Positions 8,256-17,502 of a DNA stretch of 64,000 bases are shown here, one piece after another. The notes beneath the pieces are model-generated. The model saw only the letters and a program-made list of their open reading frames with translations. It was not told the DNA's origin and did not search any database. Position 1 is the stretch's first letter. Each line of letters begins with the position of its first letter. The position numbers and the translations under genes are program-made. This stretch comes from Pseudomonas sp. P8_229 (GTDB lineage Bacteria; Pseudomonadota; Gammaproteobacteria; Pseudomonadales; Pseudomonadaceae), in contig NZ_CP125378.1 of the NCBI RefSeq assembly GCF_034008635.1, forward strand, positions 5,642,501 through 5,706,500. Direction: 5' to 3'.

Positions 8256-8864
8256 TTACTCCAACGGCCCAATCACCTGCCGATACTTCTCCACCCCCTG
8301 CGCCGTCCCCCGACTCAATCGAATCTCCAACCCCAACGGATCCTCCCGCCGATTCCCGCTCAACTGCCGCCACCCCTTATCCACCTCCCAAACCCGCACC
8401 TGCACATCACTGACATCGCTCAAAACAGCCACCCCATTCCCAGGCGCCGGCAACGGATAGCGACTCCGCGCCTCAGCCACCGCCCGATACAACGTGTCAC
8501 CCTTGACCCACCACCGCACCCGCTGCAACGCCCCTGGCTGATCCGCCGCCGTGCGAATGATGTCCAGACGAAAACCCTTACTGTCGCTGCTGCGCACAGT
8601 CAGAGCAGCCGGCGCCGTCACTGGCTCATCATCCACCCCAACCTTCTTCGGCTCGGTCAACTCAACCCCCGCGCGCATCTCCACATCCCGCTGCAACTGA
8701 TTCAGCACCCGCAACAAACCGTCACTCTGCTCACTGCTCGCCTGCAAATGACTGTCCGCCCGCGTCACACTGTCCAGCCCCCGCCAGGCAATCAGACTCA
8801 CCACCGCCATCAACAAAATCGCGACCATCACCTCAATCAACGTAAACCCTTGCTGGCGCTTCAT
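8256..8864 (-). CDS. hxcW: Type II secretion minor pseudopilin GspJ (HxcW)
   Basis: 202 residues. It has the prepilin leader MKRQQG followed by the processed N-terminus FTLIEVMVAILLMAVVSLIAW, with Glu at mature position 5. The length and the SVTRADSHLQASSEQSDGLL helix fit GspJ, part of the pseudopilus tip complex with GspI and GspK. The start overlaps the hxcU stop (ATGA on the minus strand), so the two are translationally coupled. Gene order matches P. aeruginosa PA0677 (hxcW), next to vreR. Confidence 0.87.
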   Translation of the reverse strand: MKRQQGFTLIEVMVAILLMAVVSLIAWRGLDSVTRADSHLQASSEQSDGLLRVLNQLQRDVEMRAGVELTEPKKVGVDDEPVTAPAALTVRSSDSKGFRLDIIRTAADQPGALQRVRWWVKGDTLYRAVAEARSRYPLPAPGNGVAVLSDVSDVQVRVWEVDKGWRQLSGNRREDPLGLEIRLSRGTAQGVEKYRQVIGPLE

Positions 8865-9307
8865 TGCAGGCTGATCCTGCCACTGCCATCACGCAGCACA
8901 CTCAAGCGATTCAACCCATCCGACAACGTCAATTGCAGCGGCGGATTGATCCACTCAGCGTTCAGCACAACCCTCTGTTTCGGCTCCACCCGCACCTCCA
9001 TTTTTGGACTCTGCCAGGCACGCGGCCGCAACTGCGGATCCTGCGCGAAATGATCAAACCCCTTGCCACTGTCACTGCGCCGACTAAAGCGAAACCCCTT
9101 GGCATCACTCACCCACACAATCGGCCGGCCATCCGCGCGCGCCTCCGCCTGCGCCACCTGCAGCAACTGCGCCACACGCTCGGCATCCTTGCGCAGCAAC
9201 TGCAACGGATCGGGCTTGATACTCAGGCTGATCGCCGCACTGGCGATGCCGATGATCACCAGCACCACCATCAACTCGATCAGCGTAAAACCCTCTTGCC
9301 TGTTCAT
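8861..9307 (-). CDS. hxcU: Type II secretion minor pseudopilin GspH (HxcU)
   Basis: 148 residues from ATG 9305-9307 (MNRQEG, a short prepilin leader). Mature FTLIELMVVLVIIGIASAAIS carries the Glu5 needed for assembly. The C-terminal part (VVLNAEWINPPLQL, LRDGSGRISLQ) fits GspH, a core-like minor pseudopilin. The frame extends upstream but that extension lies in the promoter gap and would bury the prepilin cleavage site. It heads a two-gene minus-strand operon with hxcW and is divergent from hxcP across 120 bases. Confidence 0.85.
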   Translation of the reverse strand: MNRQEGFTLIELMVVLVIIGIASAAISLSIKPDPLQLLRKDAERVAQLLQVAQAEARADGRPIVWVSDAKGFRFSRRSDSGKGFDHFAQDPQLRPRAWQSPKMEVRVEPKQRVVLNAEWINPPLQLTLSDGLNRLSVLRDGSGRISLQ

Positions 9308-9427
9308 CGCGCGCGCGCTCCTTTGCGTCCTGCGCCATCGTGCACGGCCAACATGTAAGGCGTGTGAAATAAAACGGAGAGAATTGCCGCGTAGGCTGAC
9401 AGCAGGGATAAAAAGGAGATTCAACCC

Positions 9428-9859
9428 ATGACCTTCACCGCACGCGTTTCCCCGCCACAAATGGTTCAGGCACTCGCGCTACTCTCAGCGCTGGTCGGCG
9501 TGGCGACGTGGTCGTCGCTGCTGCTGACCTCCGCCGAATCACACACCCCGGCAGCGGCCCCGCAGTTGCTGGCGGGACGCAGTGATAGCCCGGCGTTGCA
9601 GTGGTTTTCCAATCAAACGGCGCCGATGGACATCAAGGTGAGCGGGGTGATGGCGGGGAGTCGGGGGGCAGTGGCGATACTGAGTTTGAACGATGGGCCG
9701 CCGAGGAGTTTTTTGCAGGGGGAGAAGGTGGGGCCTGGGGTGAAGTTGCTGGCGGTGGAGGGGGATGGGGTGGTGATTGAGCAGGGTGGGGAGAGGGTGC
9801 GGTTGGGGGTGGAGAGGTTGGGGGAGGAGGTGGTGTTGCCTAGGTTGGTGAGGCCGTGA
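9428..9859 (+). CDS. hxcP: Short GspC-type inner-membrane protein (HxcP)
   Basis: 143 residues, start ATG 9428 with AAAAGGAG 9 bases upstream. There is a single N-terminal membrane span at about 14-33 (ALALLSALVGVATWSSLLLT), then a proline/alanine linker and a homology-region domain (IKVSGVMAGSRGAVAILSL ... FLQGEKV). There is no PDZ or coiled-coil part, so it is about half the length of classical GspC, as for Hxc-type systems. GspC links the inner-membrane platform to the secretin. The 3' third is strikingly G-rich on the coding strand. An IS element begins 23 bases after its stop. Confidence 0.82.
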   Translation: MTFTARVSPPQMVQALALLSALVGVATWSSLLLTSAESHTPAAAPQLLAGRSDSPALQWFSNQTAPMDIKVSGVMAGSRGAVAILSLNDGPPRSFLQGEKVGPGVKLLAVEGDGVVIEQGGERVRLGVERLGEEVVLPRLVRP

Positions 9860-9945
9860 TTTGTTGGGCTGAAGTGAGTAATGTAGTGGTCTAATGAAAT
9901 CGGACACCCATTTAGGCGAGAATGCTCGCCAGATCGAGGTGTCAG

Positions 9946-11108
<1,163 letters not shown>

Positions 11109-11176
11109 CCACTACAGTAAGGTATTGCACTGGACTATGAATGCGCCAGCGCGATTCCTTCTCACCCTCCTGACGA

Positions 11177-11530
11177 CTAGTGGCGTAATGCCAATTCGTC
11201 CTTGAGGACAAATTCCATTCCAATGCCCACGCCTTTGAGCACTTCTGTGACGCGGTCGATGAAGGACTCACCTTGCTCAGGCAATTGGTAAAGGCCATTG
11301 ATGCGGATCTTCGGGTTTTTGCCCTTGGCTGGCGGGTAGCTATCCAGCAATTCGCCGCTCTCAATGAAGGCGATGTAAGTGTTGATCTTCTCTTGAAGCA
11401 ACAGCAGGTGCTCGCCCTGTTGGACCTTGTCGCCCCACTCCAAGTGATCGGTGATGACGAGTACGACGTTGTCTGGCTCCCACTCGGGTACTGCGATGAT
11501 GTCGACGACTTTTGTTTCGGTGATGGACAT
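11177..11530 (-). CDS. DUF6572-type immunity-like protein (copy B)
   Basis: 117 residues. It is a clear paralogue of the gene at 11611-11949: both share HLEWGDK, GEHLL, LQEKIN.YIAFIESGE, LPEQGE and FIDRV. I recognise the fold as DUF6572, small cytoplasmic proteins commonly found beside polymorphic or contact-dependent toxins. With the pyocin-domain nuclease 437 bases upstream on the same strand, the likely job is toxin neutralisation. It differs mainly at the N-terminus and in the 65-75 loop, as expected of an immunity gene diverging to meet another toxin. The role is inferred. Confidence 0.72.
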   Translation of the reverse strand: MSITETKVVDIIAVPEWEPDNVVLVITDHLEWGDKVQQGEHLLLLQEKINTYIAFIESGELLDSYPPAKGKNPKIRINGLYQLPEQGESFIDRVTEVLKGVGIGMEFVLKDELALRH

Positions 11531-11610
11531 GTCTGCTCCCTCAATGGGATGCCATTGCGTACTGGGCTGGACTCGGTGAGCAATGAAGCACTGCTTAATG
11601 ATCGCGCTTG

Positions 11611-11949
11611 TTACTCCGCTTTGAGCACAAATTCGAATCCGATACCGACTTCCTTAAGCGTCTCGGCTACGCGATCTATGAACAACTCGCCTTGCTCGGG
11701 TAACTCGTATTTGCCTTGAACACGGATGACGGGTGATTTGCCGAGTGCGCCGGGTATCTCGGTGTAGATTTCACCGCTTTCGATGAAGGCGATGTAGTTG
11801 TTGATTTTCTCTTGAAGTACCAGCAGGTGCTCGCCCTGTTGTGTCTTGTCGCCCCATTCGAGGTGGTCAGCGATGCCGAGGATGATCTTGGTGTTGTCCC
11901 ATTTTGGGATGCCCCACATGTCGATGGTTTTGGCGTCTGTTACGGACAT
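11611..11949 (-). CDS. DUF6572-type immunity-like protein (copy A)
   Basis: 112 residues, starting 17 bases after the stop of the nuclease toxin gene, the position expected of a cognate immunity gene. It has no signal peptide, which fits a cytoplasmic target (DNA or RNA). The sequence is acidic and shares the HLEWGDK..GEHLL core with the second copy downstream. AGGAACTCAA lies before the ATG. The family is DUF6572 by my recall of its conserved DHLEW and FIESG motifs. Binding to the adjacent toxin is inferred from position only. Confidence 0.75.
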   Translation of the reverse strand: MSVTDAKTIDMWGIPKWDNTKIILGIADHLEWGDKTQQGEHLLVLQEKINNYIAFIESGEIYTEIPGALGKSPVIRVQGKYELPEQGELFIDRVAETLKEVGIGFEFVLKAE

Positions 11950-11966
11950 TTGAGTTCCTTGGTTCG

Positions 11967-13163
11967 TTATTTTTGCAGCGGCCGCAAGATTTCTACTCGG
12001 GTGGGTGGGATTTGGGTGCCGCCGGGGAAGCCGGGTTTGCCCTTGCCCATGATGCGCCCACCGCTCTGTTCGATTTCCGGGAATGCCCGCTTTTGATTGC
12101 GGGTCAGTGGTGCTGTGTCAGAAGCTTTGCATTCGACGCATGCGATGTCGCCGTTTGCATCTCTGCCTATCATATCGAGGCGGGTTCGGGTGCCGCTCTC
12201 TGTTTTTATGGTGACTTGTTGGCCGGACTCTTCCATTTCTTCGGAAAAGCCGCTGTACGCCTCTTCTTCGAAGGCGGCGCCTGCTATTTTGTTTTTCTCT
12301 AGTGGCGTGCTGAGCACGATGTAGATGGGTTCTAGGCCCGCGTCATCGGGGAACCAGATGATTGCGTCCTGGAATTCGGGCGGGTGTGCCGGGTTGGCCA
12401 GAAGCGTGTCTGACTGTGCTGTCGGCGGGTATACCCATACCGGGGGTAATTGGGGCGCGCCTTCGAGTGCAGGGATACCCAGTACTCCGTCTGGGTTTGC
12501 TGCGGGCGTCCAGGTGAGGCCTATGCCGTTGCCTATGTCGGCGACGAATTTTTCGCCATCTTTGTCTGCCCTGATGACGGGAACATTTTCCCAGTCCTTC
12601 TTGCCGCCGGTGTAGAAGCCGTAGGCGTTGACGGAGCCATCGGGCAAGGTTTTTACATTGACGCGGACACGCGTGCGACCGGTTTCGAGCGTGGCGTATT
12701 GGTCGGTTTTGTAGAAAACGCTGTCGGGGGCGAGGCTGGTGTTGGGCATTAATAGCGCGACGGTGCCGACGGCGGCGCCTGCTGCCAATGTACCTGCACT
12801 CTCAAGCAAACCTAGCGCGAGGGAGCCGCCTAGTCGTTGGGCTATGGCGCTGCCGGTTGTGGAGCCGCCGACTAACTGGAGCGAGGTGCCTTCAGCGGTG
12901 ATTGCTGCGCCAGTGGCCAGTACGGCCCATAGACCGTAGTCCGCCAGTTTTTCAACGGGGACGAATCCAGCGGGGTTGGTGTGGTTGATTTCGCCGTCGG
13001 GCAGGTTGCAGCTTTTGGCGAAGACGCAGCCCATGGGGGTGGGTTTTGTGTCTGGCACTGGTGGGAGGTCTTTGTACTGCGCCCAGTGTTGGGCGTTGAT
13101 GTCGACTGGATCGACGCCGGTGTTGCGGTAACCCTTGGGTGGGTTGGGGACGTAGCCACTCAA
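11967..13163 (-). CDS. S-type-pyocin-domain protein with C-terminal nuclease toxin
   Basis: 398 residues if started at the TTG at 13161-13163 (MSGYVPNPPKGYRNTG), which has AAGGA 8 bases upstream; the frame continues to 13352 but that part lies in repeated non-coding sequence. Residues about 25-245 match the pyocin-S/colicin domain seen in secreted Pseudomonas toxins, including a hydrophobic Gly/Ala segment (65-125). The last 80 residues carry D330, E344-x-K346 (VECKAS) and QK at 357-358, the pattern of a PD-(D/E)xK-type nuclease. No PAAR or receptor-binding domain is present, so the delivery route is unclear. Followed by two immunity-like genes. Confidence 0.72.
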   Translation of the reverse strand: MSGYVPNPPKGYRNTGVDPVDINAQHWAQYKDLPPVPDTKPTPMGCVFAKSCNLPDGEINHTNPAGFVPVEKLADYGLWAVLATGAAITAEGTSLQLVGGSTTGSAIAQRLGGSLALGLLESAGTLAAGAAVGTVALLMPNTSLAPDSVFYKTDQYATLETGRTRVRVNVKTLPDGSVNAYGFYTGGKKDWENVPVIRADKDGEKFVADIGNGIGLTWTPAANPDGVLGIPALEGAPQLPPVWVYPPTAQSDTLLANPAHPPEFQDAIIWFPDDAGLEPIYIVLSTPLEKNKIAGAAFEEEAYSGFSEEMEESGQQVTIKTESGTRTRLDMIGRDANGDIACVECKASDTAPLTRNQKRAFPEIEQSGGRIMGKGKPGFPGGTQIPPTRVEILRPLQK

Positions 13164-13290
13164 TCCTTGATTCCTTGTCCTGATCCTTTGAACGGGGCGC
13201 AGGTTGACAGGTAGGATTGAGGGTGGCAATAAGTGGCACTTTGACCCTATAAAGATAAGCGTGTGTTCCGCAGCAATTTTCTTTTGTCTG

Positions 13291-13380
13291 CGGGATAAGG
13301 GAGCGGATCTGTTGAGGGAACCGTGACTGGATGAGGGTCTCGATAACGTCAACGTTTAAAAAGACATCACCAGACACTCT
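13291..13380. repeat. Direct repeat 'ggagcggatctg ... ttaaaaagacatcacc', copy 1
   Basis: About 90 bases bounded by gggagcggatctg and tttaaaaagacatcaccaga. A diverged copy in the same orientation lies at 18664-18750 with the same 61-62 base spacing between the conserved ends. The rest of 13164-13696 holds no gene I can support, only leader sequence for the DUF6124 gene. Confidence 0.6.
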
Positions 13381-13696
13381 CTCAGGCTACATATCCTTGC
13401 GCCTTTGCCTACAGCTACGCCAGAATCCGCCGGCTTGTGCGCCTTGGGGGCGAGTTCTATTGTGGTGCGGTCGCTGACGAATCAGCGATCGGATTTGACC
13501 GTCCGCCCAACATCAAGGCGCGCCAGCGTTCTGCACGTGTTCAGGCATTGTCTGAAATCATGTCGCGGTGGCTGTGCGTGGGACACCTTCGGGTGTGCCG
13601 GAGTCCTTGATGTCCGGTCGGTCAACCCGCGTACAGCTGCCACCCTGTTTGTTTGACCGCGAACGGTGGCGGCTCCAGTCATCAAGGAGCTTCACC

Positions 13697-14056
13697 ATGA
13701 TCAAACCAACACCCAACCCGCCCGAATCTAACTGCACGTCTCCCTACGAATCCATCGATTCCAAAAAACTCCACGAAGCCGCCGACCGCGCCCTCGACCA
13801 TTACCTCTGCCCACCCGGTTCCACGCCGCCCCCACGTAAAACCCGCGGGATGTACGCCGTAACTGCGGACAACAAAAACGAAGAACTGCTGATCGATGCC
13901 AGTGAAACGCTCGCTTCGGCCAAAACCATTGCCCAGAACGTCGCCAGTCTGTTGCCGGCGTCGCAGCGTCGGGCGTTGTTGGGGATTGCGCAGTTGATCA
14001 TGCTGGGGGAGTTGGCGGTGAATCGGGCGTTGGATAATTTGCAATTGTCGGAGTGA
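13697..14056 (+). CDS. DUF6124 family protein
   Basis: 119 residues from ATG 13697, with AAGGAG at 13684-13689. The small, mostly helical protein has a Pro-rich N-terminus and a C-terminal segment (RRALLGIAQLIMLGELAVNR) that I recall from the multi-copy DUF6124 (formerly DUF3077) family of fluorescent pseudomonads. Function unknown; homologues are often found singly beside repeats in variable regions. The 3' half and downstream 75 bases are duplicated at 18800-19003, where the gene copy is broken. No signal peptide or membrane span. Confidence 0.75.
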   Translation: MIKPTPNPPESNCTSPYESIDSKKLHEAADRALDHYLCPPGSTPPPRKTRGMYAVTADNKNEELLIDASETLASAKTIAQNVASLLPASQRRALLGIAQLIMLGELAVNRALDNLQLSE

Positions 14057-14102
14057 TGCGGGTGTCGGGATCACCTGGTGATTGATCGGGTGTTCATTCT
14101 GG

Positions 14103-14183
14103 CGCCTTCGCGAGCAGGCTCGCTCCCACAGGGTTTTATGCTGATGGCAGATGTTGTGTGCGACGCTGAAACCTGTGGGAGCA
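14103..14183. repeat. REP doublet, second arm truncated
   Basis: cttcgcgagcaggctcgctc followed about 40 bases later by an inverted cctgtgggagcag that breaks off. It is downstream of the DUF6124 gene, and its first arm is duplicated at 18973-19001. Confidence 0.75.
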
Positions 14184-14213
14184 GTTGATTATTACCGTGC
14201 CATCCTCGTGTGG

Positions 14214-14603
14214 TTATTGAGGCGCTTCAGGACATTCGCGGGTCCATCGTGTCACGGTCATGTCATTGAATTGCTCACCGATGGTATCGACGCGTAGGCA
14301 AGTTCCTTTCTTCGCGTAGTACAAGATGCAGCGCGAGCTATCAAACGAGCAGGTATCCAGTTCGAAAAAACTGCGTGTAGCCAGCTCCTTCTCCACACCA
14401 CTGTATTCATAGCCGTCGTTGGTACGCATCCGCGTCGGCTTCCATCCTTGTTTGAGTAGCTTGGACTTGGCCGCAGCCAAACGCTCACCGACGACGATGC
14501 CTGCTGGCCCTCGCTGGTCGTTTGGCGCCTGTGAGGCATCGGCAAACGTTGCGCTGATACCCATGCAATAAAGTGCGAAAAATGCGAGGGTCGAAGCCTT
14601 CAT
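14214..14603 (-). CDS. Small secreted protein of unknown function
   Basis: 129 residues from ATG 14601-14603. A signal peptide (MKASTLAFFALYCMGISATFA) is followed by a compact mature domain of about 107 residues with four cysteines (DTCSFDSSRC, GTCLRV, RECPE), so probably a disulfide-bonded periplasmic protein. The GIVVGERLAAAKSKLLKQGW start of the mature part resembles periplasmic proteins found beside secreted toxins. It is divergent from the peptidoglycan-hydrolase effector across 245 bases. It may be another immunity protein, but nothing in the sequence proves that. Confidence 0.6.
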   Translation of the reverse strand: MKASTLAFFALYCMGISATFADASQAPNDQRGPAGIVVGERLAAAKSKLLKQGWKPTRMRTNDGYEYSGVEKELATRSFFELDTCSFDSSRCILYYAKKGTCLRVDTIGEQFNDMTVTRWTRECPEAPQ

Positions 14604-14848
14604 TTGATCGTTCCTATAGCCGCTTTTTAGCTCGACAATGGTGATTTCTTCTGCCTGGCTTCTCATAATCCCCCGGCATCGCCAGCGAAAGATAATCCTA
14701 TACGATTAAGTCGGTGGAGCATGGTTTGACGAGGGGTATTCAGGGTTTCCCAATGCCTTTACTATCGGCGCCCCTCACAAATGTCACGGTCAAAACAGCT
14801 TGATACAAAACCGAGCAGGCCAAAGGAAATGGAAAGCAAGAGTAAGTT

Positions 14849-16831
14849 ATGGAAAAGCAAAGCAAGGTCGAACACTGGGCATATCCGTTCAAGCTAAAGC
14901 GAGCAGGTAACCAGCACGTCGAGGCACAGGATCCCAAGCAATACTATGAAGCATTGGCGAAGGCCCACGGCGGGTTCTACCCGATGGCTACTAATGGTTC
15001 ATGGCATGGTGGAATTCATTTTGATGGAGGAACGGGAGATGTCCTCGATCAATCCTCAGTGCGCTGTATCGCAGACGGAGAGGTAATCGCATATCGAGTC
15101 GACGAGACTGCCCCCGTCACAGAGTATTTCGGTGAGCATATGCGTGTTGTACAAGCCCCGTATTCCACAGGACTCGTACTTATCCGGCACCGACTCGAGA
15201 TACCGAGCCAAAATAGTGATCAAGATGAGAACGCACCACCAGTTGGGGAACTGATTTTTTACAGCCTCTACATGCACTTGCTTGACTGGGCTGGCTACCA
15301 GAAACACGATGCGCCTCTGCCTCCGGCTCTTTTTGGGCCGTTGACCTATAGCCCAAAAGCAGAGAAATCTGCCGATAATTTCCTCGGGTTGAACACTAGG
15401 GCTGGAGCCCCCGGAACTGCTGCACACAGCGTCAAAAATGCCATTTTGCCCAAAGGTGTAAAAATCAGAACCGCGGAGTCAGCGGCCGCCCCCAATGAAA
15501 AATGGAAGAAGCTGAGCGCCGTGCTTGAAGGGAACTCCATTCCCCAAACGATTAGTGAGGCATGGGTTTACACCGGAGAGCTTGAGGCTGCTGGTCCCGA
15601 CACCTATTTAGTGTCCGTACGGTCCAATGATTTGAATACGGGGTTGCTGCCTGGGAAAGGGTTGAATGTCTATAAAACCTCAAAGGGGAAACAAAAAAAC
15701 TCGATAACAGGCGTCTTGCCTTTAGGGGTGAAGCTCACTCTGGAAGACGGCAGCGGAGATCTTCGGAAAATCAGCAGTCTCACCGAGGGCGTAGATACCT
15801 TCCCGCTTACAGCTGACAGTGCCAAAAATATTCATGGTTACGTAGCCATTAGTGCCTTGCAAGCACAGCCAAGCAAGCCGGTTACTGATTCTTTTCATCT
15901 TTTGCCAGAACCTTACAAAGTCAAGGCGGGGGAAGTAGTCGGACATCTAGGACCTTATCAAAACGTCACTGACAGTGAATCAAAGTCGCTCCTGCATTTA
16001 GAGATTTTTAGCTGTGATGACGTACCAACGTTTATCGCTAAAAGTCGAAATCATGCAAAAGCTTTGGCTGAGACACAAAAAACACTACTAAAAATCCACA
16101 AGGGTGCGAGTCGGCTGATTAAGCATAAGGACGGTATTAATGCCCAAAACCCACCTGATATATGTCAGGAAGGGGCAGTTGTTGGAGCCGATCTTATAAT
16201 TCCTCAGCGGGTTCTTGAGGATCTGCCTGCAACCTATCAGTTGTCAGATAATAAAACCTTTCCCGCGAGCACGCCGGCCCAAACTATTCGCTGGTGGCGC
16301 TTGGACAACTTACTCGAAGACGCAGAAGGTCATCCGATCAATGGCTGGCTTGGTGAGCAGGACTTGATTACTACTCGTCATAGTCCTTGGGAGTGGGAGG
16401 GTTTTGAATTCATCGAGGAGAGCGGGAAGCCGGTTGAGCATCTTGCCCATCTTCTGGATACACGAGGCTTACTCAGTAACGAAGAACGAGAAAACTATCG
16501 TGCCAAAATTAGCCAGGCAGATAACGGCCCAGTCAAGCAAAGGCTTTACGATATCGTAGATACTAACAAGGATAATAAATTTAGTGTCGAAGAGATTCAC
16601 TCTGCATTAGCTAAACTCTGGCATGCTCAATCAATATCACAACTCATGACACGTTATGAAAGTGAGTGGTTTTGGAACGCTGAAAAATGGGACGAGCTTG
16701 ACCCTCTGCTCAACCATTCGCCATCACAGCCGAATCAAAACTGGGTGAATGAGAAAAAAGAATCGAAAAGTTGTCGTGGTGGAAAAACGCTGGCTTATCG
16801 ACTGATGGGAAAGCATGGCACTTTCATCTAA
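14849..16831 (+). CDS. Peptidoglycan-hydrolase toxin, N-terminal part (M23-like + EF-hand), frameshifted
   Basis: 660 residues as read, of which 637 are authentic. Residues 45-150 look like a divergent M23/LytM endopeptidase: WHGGIHFDGG gives H53 and D59, and YMHL gives H143. A long linker region follows with SH3-like segments. A canonical EF-hand loop (DTNKDNKFSVEE) is at about residues 570-582. At the A6 run 16754-16759 the frame leaves the family sequence and stops after 24 odd residues; a -1 shift there restores the C-terminal lysozyme domain. There is no signal peptide, as in type VI or similar effectors. The region is visibly AT-rich. The domain calls are by eye. Confidence 0.65.
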   Translation: MEKQSKVEHWAYPFKLKRAGNQHVEAQDPKQYYEALAKAHGGFYPMATNGSWHGGIHFDGGTGDVLDQSSVRCIADGEVIAYRVDETAPVTEYFGEHMRVVQAPYSTGLVLIRHRLEIPSQNSDQDENAPPVGELIFYSLYMHLLDWAGYQKHDAPLPPALFGPLTYSPKAEKSADNFLGLNTRAGAPGTAAHSVKNAILPKGVKIRTAESAAAPNEKWKKLSAVLEGNSIPQTISEAWVYTGELEAAGPDTYLVSVRSNDLNTGLLPGKGLNVYKTSKGKQKNSITGVLPLGVKLTLEDGSGDLRKISSLTEGVDTFPLTADSAKNIHGYVAISALQAQPSKPVTDSFHLLPEPYKVKAGEVVGHLGPYQNVTDSESKSLLHLEIFSCDDVPTFIAKSRNHAKALAETQKTLLKIHKGASRLIKHKDGINAQNPPDICQEGAVVGADLIIPQRVLEDLPATYQLSDNKTFPASTPAQTIRWWRLDNLLEDAEGHPINGWLGEQDLITTRHSPWEWEGFEFIEESGKPVEHLAHLLDTRGLLSNEERENYRAKISQADNGPVKQRLYDIVDTNKDNKFSVEEIHSALAKLWHAQSISQLMTRYESEWFWNAEKWDELDPLLNHSPSQPNQNWVNEKKESKSCRGGKTLAYRLMGKHGTFI

Positions 16832-17502
16832 TGGGATTGCTCGGGAACTTTACATATCCGACCGATGATAATGATTTGAAATGGCTGAAGGTGCCTTACG
16901 GACAACTAACATTCAATGTCGAGGGGAACGACTTTGAAGATGCTGGACATCCTGCTCATCGCTATTTCAGCCGAGTCGTGCACTGGCCAGAAGGTGTGTC
17001 AGGCGTGACGATTGGTCGAGGATACGACTTGGGTCAACAGGCTGATCCAAGGGCGGACTTAATTAATGCCGGAGTAAAAGAGCCTCTCTTGTCGTGGTTG
17101 GTTGGGGCGAAAGGCTTGCATGGTCAAGCCGCAAAAACATATTTAGATAATGCGAGCCAAGAAATCAGAAAACATGTAATAACAAGAAAGCAGCAATATA
17201 TGTTATTCATATCTGTTTATGAGTTCATGAAAAAAGACATTTTTAGGATTTCGGGCACAACCAGCAACGTAGAGAAATATGGTGCCTTGCAATGGGAAGG
17301 TGTTAATAAAAAAATTCAAGACGTCATTGTAGATCTTCGATATCGAGGAGACTATCACGTGGAATCCAGAAAATTCATTCAAAGGCCTTTTACTGATAAT
17401 GATCTGGCGAAAATAAAAGTAGAAATGTCGAAGCATAGTAATTGGGTAGGTGTGCCACCAAATAGGTTCGCCGAAAGAAAAAGTTACTTGGAGAGTAATT
17501 AA
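16759..17502 (+). CDS. Peptidoglycan-hydrolase toxin, C-terminal part (pesticin/T4-lysozyme-like)
   Basis: 247 residues in the -1 frame, continuous with the preceding gene (joined product 884 residues). There is no good start of its own (only a TTG at 16771 without a ribosome site), so it is the other half of one gene. The motif GVTIGRGYDLGQQ, preceded by HWPEGVSG, is the active-site region of pesticin-like muramidases. The rest is helical and ends in RFAERKSYLESN. Together with the M23-like domain this would make a two-activity cell-wall toxin. The stop overlaps the start of the immunity candidate by one base (TAATG). Confidence 0.65.
   Translation, partial: RIEKLSWWKNAGLSTDGKAWHFHLMGLLGNFTYPTDDNDLKWLKVPYGQLTFNVEGNDFEDAGHPAHRYFSRVVHWPEGVSGVTIGRGYDLGQQADPRADLINAGVKEPLLSWLVGAKGLHGQAAKTYLDNASQEIRKHVITRKQQYMLFISVYEFMKKDIFRISGTTSNVEKYGALQWEGVNKKIQDVIVDLRYRGDYHVESRKFIQRPFTDNDLAKIKVEMSKHSNWVGVPPNRFAERKSYLESN

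Noticed and set aside
11177..11949. Reading the two DUF6572 genes as one gene split by mutation
   Set aside because: Each has its own start, stop and full-length domain; they are a tandem duplication.
13164..13352. N-terminal extension of the pyocin-domain toxin as a possible PAAR or targeting domain
   Set aside because: The translation is low in structure and overlaps a repeat present again at 18664-18750, so it is probably non-coding.
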